64,000 nucleotides of DNA from SCN-70-22 sp046327755 (GTDB lineage: Bacteria; Gemmatimonadota; Gemmatimonadetes; Gemmatimonadales; Gemmatimonadaceae): assembly GCA_046327755.1 (NCBI GenBank), contig JAXLXW010000003.1, positions 1-64,000 of the forward strand. Direction: 5' to 3'. Both the position numbers and the translations under genes were made by a program. The notes under the pieces were generated by a model that was not told the origin of the DNA, did no database searches, and saw nothing but the letters and a program-made list of their open reading frames with translations. Shown in pieces: positions 43,749 to 52,085 of this stretch (its first letter is position 1; every line of letters begins with the position of its first letter).

Positions 43749-45419
43749 ATGCGCTCTCTGCATCGTTCGCAGGACATTCCTCACGCCGGACGGTCGATGA
43801 CGGCGTCGACGATCACGGCAATGCGTGCACTCGCTCCCGCCTTCGCGCTTGCACTCGCGTTCACTCCCGCGACGGGACGCGCCCAGAGCTGGCCCACCAG
43901 CGATCCCGTCGTGCGGAAGATCTGGGACGAAGGGATGAACAACTCGCAGGTCGCGCGACTGGGACAGGTGCTCAGCGACTCGATCGGCCCGCGCCTCACG
44001 GGGGCCCCCGGGATGAAGAAGGGGAACGACTGGCTGGTCGCGACCTACGCCGGGTGGGGGATCGAGGCGAAGAACGAGCAGTACGGAACGTGGAAGGGGT
44101 GGCGGCGCGGCACCTCGCACATCGACCTCATCGAGCCGCGCGTACGCACGCTCGAGGGGACGATGCTCGCCTGGAGCGCCGGGACGGCCAACAAGGACGT
44201 CACGGGAGATGTCGTCGTCCTTCCCGAGTTTGCCGACTCGACGGCCTTCGTCGCCTGGCTTCCGCAGGCGAAGGGGAAGTTCGTCCTCGTCTCCATGCTC
44301 CAGCCCACGTGTCGCCCCGATGACAACTGGGAGAAGTTCGCCCTTCCCGAGACGTTCGAGCGGATGAAGGCGGCGCGCACCGCCGCGCAGTCGGCGTGGC
44401 AGAAGCGCGTTCAGGCCACCGGCTACGGCACGGGGCTCGGTACGGGCTTCCTCGGCGCGCGTCTCGAGCAGGCTGGCGTCGCCGGTGTCATCGCCAGCAA
44501 CTGGTCGCGCGGCTGGGGGGTACAGAAAGTCTTCGATTCGCGCACCACGAAGGTCCCGTCGCTCGACCTCTCGTGCGAAGACTACGGGCTGCTCTATCGC
44601 CTGGCCGACAACAAGCAGGGGCCCAAGGTGCGCGTGCGCGCCGACGCCGAGTTCCTGGGCGAGGTCCCGGTCTTCAACACGGTGGCCCGTATTCCCGGCA
44701 CGCAGAAGCCTGACGAGTACGTCGTCCTCTCCGCGCACTTCGACTCGTGGGACGGTGGCTCGGGGACGACGGACAACGGGACGGGGACCGTGGTGATGGC
44801 CGAGGCGCTGCGCATCCTCAAGCAGGTGTACCCCAACCCGAAGCGGACGATCATCGTCGGGCACTGGGGCGGGGAGGAGCAGGGGCTCAACGGCTCGCGC
44901 GGCTACGCCAAGGATCACCCGGAGGTGGTGAAGGGGCTGCAGGCGCTCTTCAACCAGGACAACGGGACGGGGCGCATCGTGAACTTCTCGGCCTCGGGCT
45001 TCACGACCGCCAGCGGCAACCTGGCGCGCTGGATGGCGAACGTCCCGGCCGAGATCGCGCGCAACATCACGCTCTCGTTCCCGGGCGCACCGGCCGGCGG
45101 CGGCTCCGACAACGCGTCGTTTGTCTGCTACGGGGCGCCGGCCTTCGGGCTCGGGGCGCTCGACTGGTCGTACGGGCAGTACACCTGGCACACGCAGCGC
45201 GACACCTACGACAAGATGGTGCCGGAGGAAGTGCGCACGAACGCCACGCTCACGGCGATGCTCGCCTACCTGGCGTCGGAGGATCCCGAGACGCTTTCGC
45301 GCGATCGCCGCACCTTCGACCGTGGCCCTGCCGCGGCGCAGGGGGGCGGATTCCCCGTGCCGAGCAACTGGCCCGCGTGCACCGAGCCGCTGCGCATGTC
45401 GTCGGAGTACAAGCGCTAG
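43749..45419 (+). CDS. Exported M28 family metallopeptidase
   Basis: About 556 residues from ATG 43749 (ATG 43797 is an alternative). A hydrophobic signal (APAFALALAFTPATGRAQ) precedes a PA-domain insert and the M28 di-zinc site: AHFDSWDGGSGTTDNGTG (His and Asp ligands), WGGEEQGLNGSRGY (catalytic and ligand Glu), and a late His in YTWHTQRDTYDK. The family includes aminopeptidases and glutamate carboxypeptidases. The hydroxyacid oxidase starts one base after its stop, suggesting co-transcription. Confidence 0.92.
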   Translation: MRSLHRSQDIPHAGRSMTASTITAMRALAPAFALALAFTPATGRAQSWPTSDPVVRKIWDEGMNNSQVARLGQVLSDSIGPRLTGAPGMKKGNDWLVATYAGWGIEAKNEQYGTWKGWRRGTSHIDLIEPRVRTLEGTMLAWSAGTANKDVTGDVVVLPEFADSTAFVAWLPQAKGKFVLVSMLQPTCRPDDNWEKFALPETFERMKAARTAAQSAWQKRVQATGYGTGLGTGFLGARLEQAGVAGVIASNWSRGWGVQKVFDSRTTKVPSLDLSCEDYGLLYRLADNKQGPKVRVRADAEFLGEVPVFNTVARIPGTQKPDEYVVLSAHFDSWDGGSGTTDNGTGTVVMAEALRILKQVYPNPKRTIIVGHWGGEEQGLNGSRGYAKDHPEVVKGLQALFNQDNGTGRIVNFSASGFTTASGNLARWMANVPAEIARNITLSFPGAPAGGGSDNASFVCYGAPAFGLGALDWSYGQYTWHTQRDTYDKMVPEEVRTNATLTAMLAYLASEDPETLSRDRRTFDRGPAAAQGGGFPVPSNWPACTEPLRMSSEYKR

Positions 45420-45420
45420 G

Positions 45421-46500
45421 ATGGTCAACCTCTCGGAGATCGAGGCGCTCGCATCGGAGAAGATGGACCCGTCGGCGTGGGGATACTACGCCGGCGGCGC
45501 TAACGACGAGGTGACGCTGCGCGAGAACCGCTCGGCGTGGGACCGCCTCTCGATCCGCTACCGCACGATGATCGACGTGAGCGTCCGCGACCTGTCGACC
45601 TTCGTGCTCGGCACGCGCGTGGGCTTTCCCGTGTTGGTCGCGCCGACGGCGATGCAGAAGCTCGCACATCCCGAGGGCGAGGTGGCGATGGCGCGCGCGT
45701 GCGGCGCGTGCGAGACGCTCATGTGCGTGAGCACGACGGCGACGACCTCGCTCGAGGAGGTGCGCGCGGCGTCGCCGGCGGCGTCGTGGTTCCAGCTGTA
45801 CGTGTACCAGGATCGCGGGGCCACGCGCGCGCTGCTGGAGCGCGCGCGCGATGCCGGCTACACGGCGATCGTCATCACCGTCGATGCGCCGATGCTGGGG
45901 CGGCGCGAGCGCGACCTGCGCAACCGGTTCACCCTCCCACCGCACCTCTCGATTGCCAACGCGGTGGCAGCCGGGGCGGGGCACGACCGGCTGCCCAAGG
46001 CCGACGCGGAAGCGTCGGGGCTCAGCAAGCACCTGACGGCGTTGCACGACGCTGCGCTCACGCCGCAGGACATCACCTGGGTGCATGACGTCACCGGGCT
46101 CCCGGTCCTCGTGAAGGGAATCGTGCGTGGTGACGATGCCGTGCGCGCGATGAACCATGGGGCGGCCGGCGTGGTGGTCTCGAACCATGGCGGGCGGCAG
46201 CTGGACACCGCGATCGCCTCGGCGCGTGCGCTCCCCGAGGTGGTGGATGCGCTCGCCGGGCGTGGCGAGGTGTACGTGGACGGCGGGATCCGGCGCGGCA
46301 CCGACGTGGTCAAGGCGCTGGCGTTAGGCGCGCGCGCCGTGATGGTCGGGCGCCCCCCGCTCTGGGGGTTGGCGGCCGGTGGCGAGCGCGGCGTGGCGGA
46401 GGTGCTGGCCCACCTGCGGCACGAGTTCGACCTGGCCATGTCGCTCAGCGGGTGTCGCTCGGTGGCGGAACTGACGCGCGACCTGGTGGTAGACGCATAG
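45421..46500 (+). CDS. FMN-dependent alpha-hydroxy-acid oxidase/dehydrogenase
   Basis: 359 residues of the glycolate oxidase/lactate dehydrogenase family. Visible signatures: WGYYAGGANDE, VAPTAMQKLAHPEGE, SWFQLYVYQDR, ITVDAPMLGRRERDLRN, VLVKGIVRGDDA, the active-site VVSNHGGRQLDTA, and VYVDGGIRRGTDVVKAL. It oxidises an L-2-hydroxy acid such as lactate or glycolate; which one cannot be read. Next to an exported peptidase, so possibly part of amino or organic acid use. Confidence 0.93.
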   Translation: MVNLSEIEALASEKMDPSAWGYYAGGANDEVTLRENRSAWDRLSIRYRTMIDVSVRDLSTFVLGTRVGFPVLVAPTAMQKLAHPEGEVAMARACGACETLMCVSTTATTSLEEVRAASPAASWFQLYVYQDRGATRALLERARDAGYTAIVITVDAPMLGRRERDLRNRFTLPPHLSIANAVAAGAGHDRLPKADAEASGLSKHLTALHDAALTPQDITWVHDVTGLPVLVKGIVRGDDAVRAMNHGAAGVVVSNHGGRQLDTAIASARALPEVVDALAGRGEVYVDGGIRRGTDVVKALALGARAVMVGRPPLWGLAAGGERGVAEVLAHLRHEFDLAMSLSGCRSVAELTRDLVVDA

Positions 46501-46553
46501 CGGCGGCGGCGTTTCATTTCCCAGGCGTCCCGTCATCCCTCAGCATCCCAGTC

Positions 46554-47057
46554 ATGCCGATTCGTCGTCCACTTCGTCTCGCCGCCATGTACCGTCGCCT
46601 CCTCGTTGCCGCCACGGCGGTCCTCGTGGCCGCGACGTCCGCGGCATGCAATTCCGACAGCACCGCCCCCGCGGAGGCCATCCCGATGGATCAGCAGGAG
46701 TGGGCCGCGTCCCTTGGCGTGACGCTCTCCCAGTTCACGCGCCTCACCTCCGGGGTGTACTTCCTCGACACGACGGTCGGCACGGGGACCGCGGTCTCCG
46801 GAACCCCGACGGTGAAGGTGGCCTACGCCGGCTACCTCCCGAACGGGACCAAGTTCGACGAGAACACGGCGGGCGTGTGCTTCCCCCTCAACAACCTCAT
46901 CCCCGGGTGGCAGGTCGGGTTGCAGGGGATGAAGGTCACCGGGACGCGTCGCCTCCTCATTCCACCCGAGTACGGCTACGGCGCGGCCGGGAACGGGCCC
47001 GTGCCGGGGAACGCGAACCTCCTCTTCAACATCACCCTGCAGCAAGTCGGGTGTTGA
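46554..47057 (+). CDS. FKBP-type peptidyl-prolyl isomerase lipoprotein
   Basis: 167 residues. A signal peptide ends in a lipobox-like ATSAAC, so the protein is probably a lipoprotein. The FKBP domain is typical: VKVAYAGYLPNGTKFDEN, LIPGWQVGLQGMKVTGTRRLLIPPEYGYG and ANLLFNITL. It catalyses proline isomerisation to help fold exported proteins. ATG 46554 and 46587 are both possible starts; neither has a clear ribosome-binding site. Confidence 0.9.
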   Translation: MPIRRPLRLAAMYRRLLVAATAVLVAATSAACNSDSTAPAEAIPMDQQEWAASLGVTLSQFTRLTSGVYFLDTTVGTGTAVSGTPTVKVAYAGYLPNGTKFDENTAGVCFPLNNLIPGWQVGLQGMKVTGTRRLLIPPEYGYGAAGNGPVPGNANLLFNITLQQVGC

Positions 47058-47064
47058 TCGACTG

Positions 47065-49212
47065 ATGCCCCACGGTCCGTCGGCAGGCGTGGGAAATTCG
47101 GCGTCCGACCACGCGCTCTGGCATCCCTCGCCGGAGCGCGTGTCGCGTTCGGCGCTGCTCCGTTTCGCCCGCCAGGTGCAGGCGTCCGAGGGGGTCGCCT
47201 GCGTGGCGGACGGACCGCTGGACTACGAGGCGCTGCACCGGTGGTCGGTGGACCATCCCGAGCGGTTCTGGGCGGCGGTCTGGCAGCTGGGGGGCGTTGT
47301 TGCTGACGGGGCCAGCGGGTGGCCGCCGTGGACGGCGGTGCTCCACGGGGGCGATCGCACGGCCCCTCCCGATCGCCTGCTGGGCCCGCGCTGGTTTCCG
47401 GGCGTGCGGCTCAACTTCGCCGAGCACCTGCTGCGCCGTCGCGACGACGCGGAGGCCATCGTCGCCTGGAACGAGCAGGGGCGCCAGGGGGCGCTGACGC
47501 ACGCCGAGTTGTATCGACAGGTGCAACGCGCCGCGGCGGCACTGCGTGCACAGGGCGTGCAGCCGGGCGACCGCGTGGCCGCGTTCATGCCCAACATCCC
47601 GGAAACGATCGTCGCGATGCTCGCGGCGACGAGCATCGGCGCCATCTGGTCGTCGTGTTCTCCCGATTTCGGGGTGAGCGGGGTGCTGGATCGCTTTGGC
47701 CAGATCGCGCCACGCGTGCTCGTGGCCTGCGACGGCTACCGCTACGCCGGCAAGTCGATCGACACGCGAGCGCGCGTGGCAGACATTGTCCGTCAACTCC
47801 CGGCAATCGAGCGCGTCGTGGTCGTGCCGTACCTGCGCGAGGGGGAGCCCACGGGGACCATTCGCGACGCCGTCACGTGGGGCGACTGGCTGGGCGAGGG
47901 CGATGCGTGGCGCGCCACGCCGGCCGCGGCGGAGGCGCCCGCGTTCGAGCGCCTCCCGTTCGACCATCCGCTGTACATCATGTACTCGTCAGGCACCACC
48001 GGGTTGCCCAAGTGCATGGTGCACGGCGCCGGCGGCACGCTGTTGCAGCACCTCAAGGAGCACATCCTGCACGGCGACCTCACGCGCGACGACCGCATCT
48101 TCTACTTCACCACCTGCGGGTGGATGATGTGGAACTGGCTCGTGAGCGCGCTGGCGGTGGGGGCGTGCGTGGTGCTGTATGACGGGGCACCCGCCGCTCT
48201 CGCGGCGGGGACGGGAGACGGGGGACGGGAGACGGGAGTGGCGCGGCGCGACGGGGCGTCGACTCCCGTCCGTCCGACGTCGGTGCTGTGGCGCATGGCG
48301 GAGCGGGAGCGCGTGTCCGTATTCGGGACGTCGGCGAAGTACCTGGCGCTGGCGGAGAAGGAGGGGCTGGCGCCGGGGCGGGAGCACGACCTGTCGGCGT
48401 TGCGGCTGGTGCTGTCCACGGGGTCTCCGCTGGCGCCGCCGTCGTTCGACTACGTCTACCGCGACATCAAGCGCGACGTGCAGCTCAGCTCCATCTCGGG
48501 AGGGACCGACATCATCTCCTGCTTCGTGTTAGGCAACCCGTGCGGCGCGGTGTGGCGCGGGGAGTTGCAGGTGGCGGGGCTGGGTATGGCGGTGGAGGTG
48601 TTCGGCGACGATGGGCGTCCGGTGGCCTCGGGGCCCGGCGAGTTGGTCTGCACCCGCCCGTTTCCCTCGATGCCGGTCGCCTTCTGGAACGACGCCGACG
48701 GGAGCAAGTACCGTGCGGCGTACTTCGACACGTATCCTGGCGTCTGGCGCCACGGTGACTGGATCGAGCGCACCGCGCACGGCGGCTTCGTGATCTCGGG
48801 GCGCAGCGACGCGACGCTGAATCCAGGCGGCGTGCGCATCGGGACCGCGGAGATCTACCGCCAGGTGGAGCAGCTGCCGGAGATCGTCGAGAGCCTGGTG
48901 GTGGGGCAGGAGATCGGGGGCGCCAACGACCGCGACGTGCGCATCGTCCTGTTTGTCAGGCTGCGCGACGGAGTCGCGCTGGACGACACCCTGCGTGCGC
49001 GCATCGTGCAGCAGGTCCGTGCGAACACCTCGCCGCACCACGTCCCCAAGGTGATCGTCGCGGTGCCCGACATCCCGCGCACCATCAGCGGCAAGATCAC
49101 CGAGCTGGCGGTGCGCGACGTGATCCACGGACGCCCGGTGAAGAATACCGATGCGCTGGCGAATCCCGCGGCCCTGGAGTTCTTCCGCAACCTGCGGGAA
49201 CTGATGCTCTAG
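47065..49212 (+). CDS. aacS: Acetoacetyl-CoA synthetase
   Basis: 715 residues, ANL adenylate-forming family. N-terminal WxPSPERV and the ACAS_N-type region, ATP motif YSSGTTGLPKCMVHGAGG, VFGTSAKYL, SSISGGTDIISCF, the hinge and GGVRIGTAEIYRQVE, and the catalytic Lys in TISGKITEL. Acetoacetate activation fits the presence of the homogentisate pathway nearby, which yields acetoacetate. About 20 extra residues rich in Gly/Arg/Thr (AAGTGDGGRETGVARRDG) interrupt the conserved sequence after LYDGAPA and are encoded by 7-bp repeats. It ends at a giant hairpin. Confidence 0.93.
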   Translation: MPHGPSAGVGNSASDHALWHPSPERVSRSALLRFARQVQASEGVACVADGPLDYEALHRWSVDHPERFWAAVWQLGGVVADGASGWPPWTAVLHGGDRTAPPDRLLGPRWFPGVRLNFAEHLLRRRDDAEAIVAWNEQGRQGALTHAELYRQVQRAAAALRAQGVQPGDRVAAFMPNIPETIVAMLAATSIGAIWSSCSPDFGVSGVLDRFGQIAPRVLVACDGYRYAGKSIDTRARVADIVRQLPAIERVVVVPYLREGEPTGTIRDAVTWGDWLGEGDAWRATPAAAEAPAFERLPFDHPLYIMYSSGTTGLPKCMVHGAGGTLLQHLKEHILHGDLTRDDRIFYFTTCGWMMWNWLVSALAVGACVVLYDGAPAALAAGTGDGGRETGVARRDGASTPVRPTSVLWRMAERERVSVFGTSAKYLALAEKEGLAPGREHDLSALRLVLSTGSPLAPPSFDYVYRDIKRDVQLSSISGGTDIISCFVLGNPCGAVWRGELQVAGLGMAVEVFGDDGRPVASGPGELVCTRPFPSMPVAFWNDADGSKYRAAYFDTYPGVWRHGDWIERTAHGGFVISGRSDATLNPGGVRIGTAEIYRQVEQLPEIVESLVVGQEIGGANDRDVRIVLFVRLRDGVALDDTLRARIVQQVRANTSPHHVPKVIVAVPDIPRTISGKITELAVRDVIHGRPVKNTDALANPAALEFFRNLRELML
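48210..48237. repeat. Four GACGGGA heptamers within aacS
   Basis: GACGGGA, GACGGGG, GACGGGA, GACGGGA in tandem encode part of an insertion in the synthetase. The unit resembles the intergenic GACGAGA repeats at 49211, 57531 and 62561. Confidence 0.82.
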
Positions 49213-49292
49213 AAGACGAGAGGACGAGAGGACGAGAAGACGAGAGAACCCGCAGTCACTCGTCTTCTCGTCCTCTCGTCCTCTCGTCTTCT
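49211..49292. terminator. Perfect 34-bp inverted repeat made of GACGAGA-type units (likely bidirectional terminator)
   Basis: Left arm 49211-49244 is the exact reverse complement of right arm 49259-49292, with a 14-base loop. Each arm is four direct 8-bp units (AAGACGAG or AGGACGAG). It lies between the convergent aacS and kinase genes and overlaps both stop codons. Confidence 0.85.
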
Positions 49293-50991
49293 ATCTCCGC
49301 AGGCGCGGCGCTTCCCGTGACCGCTCGAGCTGGCGCGCGGCGATGCACTCGCGCACGCGCTGCGCCACCCGTTCCACGGCGGTGCGCAGCATCCGCTCGC
49401 GGTTGCGCGACATGCGAATGAAGATCGTGCGGGCGAGGCCATACGCCCCGGCGACGACGCCGGCGAAGATCGGGCCGGCGATGAGGAAGGCCCCCTTGGT
49501 GACGCCCATCGTGATCCCGAACGACACCCCACCCACGCCCCCGCCCACGCCGCCGGTGATCCCGCCGAAAATCCCGCCCGACATTTGTGACAGATCCTCG
49601 AAGCCGCGGATCACTGTTCGGCCGCCGCGCGTCGACACCGACAGCTGCAGCTTCCGCTGCGACGTCGGCGAGGCGTAGGACGTCCACGTGACGCTGCGCC
49701 CGATCGTGTTCACGTTCCCCACGTCGCCCACGCTGCGCCGGATCTCGTCGGCCACGTCCTCGAGGTCAAGGTCGCTCAACTCGCCGTCGACGATCGCCTC
49801 GAACTCGAGCTTGGTGCGCGCCCCGGCCAGCGCGTTCACCGGGACCTGCATCGCCACCCCTTCGCGCACCACGTCCGGGACATCCGCGGGCCCCACGTTG
49901 CGCTCGGCGAGGGCACGCTCGACGTACTTCTCGCCGATGCCGGCGTCGCGTGCCGCCAGGCGCACATCGTCGAGCCGATACCCAGACGTCTCGCTCACCG
50001 GGGCGCGCCGCCCGTCGCGCACCGCCACCGGGGGCGGCGTCAGCTGCCCGGTCATCTCCTGCAGCAGCGCAGCGCGCTCCCACACCGCCTGCGCCTCCGT
50101 CTCGGAGAGGAGTTCGCGCGACGCGGCGGGGGCGTCGTGCGGACTGGCACGCGCCGCCTCGGTGAGCGCGGCCACCACCGACTCGGCGTCGGGAAAGCGC
50201 GCCCCGCGATCTTTGGCCAGGAGGCGGTCGACGATCGTGGACAGTGGCTCGGGGACCATCGGGGCCAGCGACCGGATGGGGGGCGGGGCCTTGGTCACGT
50301 GCGCCACCAGCACCGCCGAGGGCGTCTCGCTCTCGAACGGGAAGCGCCCGGTGAGGGCGAGGAAGGCCAACACACCTAACGAGTACAGGTCGCTGCGCCC
50401 GTCCAGTTCATCGCCGGTCACCTGTTCGGGGCTCATGTAGAACACCGTCCCCAGGACCGTCCCCGTCTGCGTCAACGGCGCCGACTGCGCCAGGCGCGCG
50501 ATCCCGAAGTCGGTCACCATTGCCCGGCGCCCCGTCACGTCGAGCAGGATGTTCTCGGCCTTCACGTCGCGATGCACCACGCCGCGCGCGTGCGCGTACC
50601 CCAGGGCGGAGGCGATCTCGATCAGCAGCGCGCACAACTCCGCAGGGGCGTAAGGGCCGGCGCGCCGGATGCGCTGCGCCATCGACTCGCCGTCCACGTA
50701 CCCCATGACGAAGAAGACAAAGTCCCCCAGCTCGTCGGCGCGATGGATGGGGACGATGCTCGGGTGCGTGAGCGCCGCGGCCGTGCGCGCCTCGCGCAGG
50801 AAGCGGTCCCGGATCGTCGGGTCGCTGGCGAGGTGGTACGGGAGCGTCTTGATCGCCACGGCGCGGTCGAGCTTGAGGTCGCGCGCGAGGTAGACGATTC
50901 CCATCCCGCCGCGCCCGATTTCGCGCTCCAGCCGGTACTGACCGTGGAGCGCGTCGGCGAAGGAGGCGGTGTCGGGGTGGGGAGCGGTCAT
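49291..50991 (-). CDS. Membrane-associated serine/threonine protein kinase
   Basis: 566 residues. N-terminal eukaryotic-like kinase domain with GRGGMGIVYLA (P-loop), AIKTLPYHL (catalytic Lys), VVHRDVKAENILL (catalytic loop) and TDFGIARLA. After a linker there is a region with a beta-rich fold and a Gly-zipper hydrophobic stretch (FGGITGGVGGGVGGVSFGITMG then GPIFAGVVAGAYG), probably membrane-embedded, then a basic tail. The ATG at 50991 is at the natural kinase start; an in-frame extension to 51048 is unlikely. A TTA codon is in a near-octamer (50374). The regulated target is unknown. Confidence 0.92.
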   Translation of the reverse strand: MTAPHPDTASFADALHGQYRLEREIGRGGMGIVYLARDLKLDRAVAIKTLPYHLASDPTIRDRFLREARTAAALTHPSIVPIHRADELGDFVFFVMGYVDGESMAQRIRRAGPYAPAELCALLIEIASALGYAHARGVVHRDVKAENILLDVTGRRAMVTDFGIARLAQSAPLTQTGTVLGTVFYMSPEQVTGDELDGRSDLYSLGVLAFLALTGRFPFESETPSAVLVAHVTKAPPPIRSLAPMVPEPLSTIVDRLLAKDRGARFPDAESVVAALTEAARASPHDAPAASRELLSETEAQAVWERAALLQEMTGQLTPPPVAVRDGRRAPVSETSGYRLDDVRLAARDAGIGEKYVERALAERNVGPADVPDVVREGVAMQVPVNALAGARTKLEFEAIVDGELSDLDLEDVADEIRRSVGDVGNVNTIGRSVTWTSYASPTSQRKLQLSVSTRGGRTVIRGFEDLSQMSGGIFGGITGGVGGGVGGVSFGITMGVTKGAFLIAGPIFAGVVAGAYGLARTIFIRMSRNRERMLRTAVERVAQRVRECIAARQLERSREAPRLRR

Positions 50992-51091
50992 GCGGCGAAA
51001 GGTGATGGGGCGCCCCCGTCGGGGGGAGGGGCAATCCGCCGCGCCCACAGCGCGTCTGGCCCGTGGTGCGTCCCTCGGCGATCATGTGCCC

Positions 51092-51421
51092 ATGACATCC
51101 CCAACACCCGCGTTCCCCCCTGCCGACGGGATGGAGGGGGAGCACCAGTCCCCAACGTCGGCGGGGAGCGACGCAGCCGGCGCCCTCCGTTCCGCTGCTC
51201 CGCCCCGTCCCTCACCGCCGCCGCAGCCGTCCATCTGGCACCGTCCCGTGTCGTACCGGGTGCAATGCTGGGTCGCCTGGGCCGGACTGACCGCGTTCGG
51301 GATCCGCGGCCTCCTGGCGATGCGGAACGGCGCCGCGCCAGACGTGGAGCGACTCACCGCCGCGGTGTTGAGCGTGGCGTGGGGGATCGACCTGCTCAGG
51401 GGGCGTAGCGCGGAACGATGA
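51092..51421 (+). CDS. Small hypothetical membrane protein
   Basis: 109 residues. The N-terminal half is Pro/Ser/Ala-rich and disordered-looking; the C-terminal half has two hydrophobic segments (VQCWVAWAGLTAFGIRGLLAM and LTAAVLSVAWGIDLLRG). Divergent from the kinase gene. No recognisable family. The open frame upstream to 50969 overlaps the kinase start and is not likely coding. It may be spurious; the hydrophobic pair is the main support. Confidence 0.4.
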   Translation: MTSPTPAFPPADGMEGEHQSPTSAGSDAAGALRSAAPPRPSPPPQPSIWHRPVSYRVQCWVAWAGLTAFGIRGLLAMRNGAAPDVERLTAAVLSVAWGIDLLRGRSAER

Positions 51422-51511
51422 CGATCGACGTGTGACGCAGGCGAGCGCACAGCCGCAAGAATCCCCGAGGGTGCGTGCAAGGTTGTGACGCTCTAATGCG
51501 ATTTCAGGTCA

Positions 51512-52081
51512 GTGCAGTGTCGTCCGAAACTCCTACGAGATCGGACGTCCGCTACCCGACCGCTCTTCTCCGCTTCGTTGCTCCTTCGCATCCGCCGCTT
51601 CTCGCGACCGCCGTCGCGTCAGCTGCACCGCCGATGGCGCCCGCGTTCCGCCTTCACGCTCATCGAGCTGCTCGCCGCGATGACGATCATCGGCATTCTC
51701 GCCGGGATCGGCATCCCGAAGTACGCCGACATCATCGAACGTGCGCGCGTCGCCAAGGCCATCGGCGACCTCAAGGCGATCACCACCGATCTCCTCTCGC
51801 TGGACGTCCTTCCGGCGTCGCTGGCGGCGATCAACCGCGCCACGCTGCTCGACCCCTGGGGGCGTCCGTACGTCTACCTGAAGTTCGCCCCCCGGAAGGG
51901 GAACGCGCCGCCGGCCGGGGCGCGCAAGGACCGCTTCCTCGTTCCCGTCAACACCGACTTCGACCTGTACTCCCTGGGCAAGGACGGGGCCAGCAGTCTC
52001 CCGTTCACCGCCAAGGCGTCGCACGATGACGTCGTCGTCGCCAACGACGGCGGCTACATCGGGCTGGCGAGGAACTACTGA
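51512..52081 (+). CDS. Type II secretion/type IV pseudopilin (GspG-like)
   Basis: 189 residues by the longest frame. The prepilin motif SAFTLIELLAAMTIIGILAGIGIPKY has the cleavage site before Phe (Ala at -1 rather than the usual Gly), Glu5 and the hydrophobic helix; a small globular domain follows (LDPWGRPYVYLKF, FDLYSLGKDG) as in major pseudopilins. The true start is uncertain: the GTG at 51512 gives an unusually long leader, and a TTG near 51581 would shorten it. The HD-GYP gene begins four bases after its stop. Confidence 0.82.
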   Translation: MQCRPKLLRDRTSATRPLFSASLLLRIRRFSRPPSRQLHRRWRPRSAFTLIELLAAMTIIGILAGIGIPKYADIIERARVAKAIGDLKAITTDLLSLDVLPASLAAINRATLLDPWGRPYVYLKFAPRKGNAPPAGARKDRFLVPVNTDFDLYSLGKDGASSLPFTAKASHDDVVVANDGGYIGLARNY

Positions 52082-52085
52082 CGCC

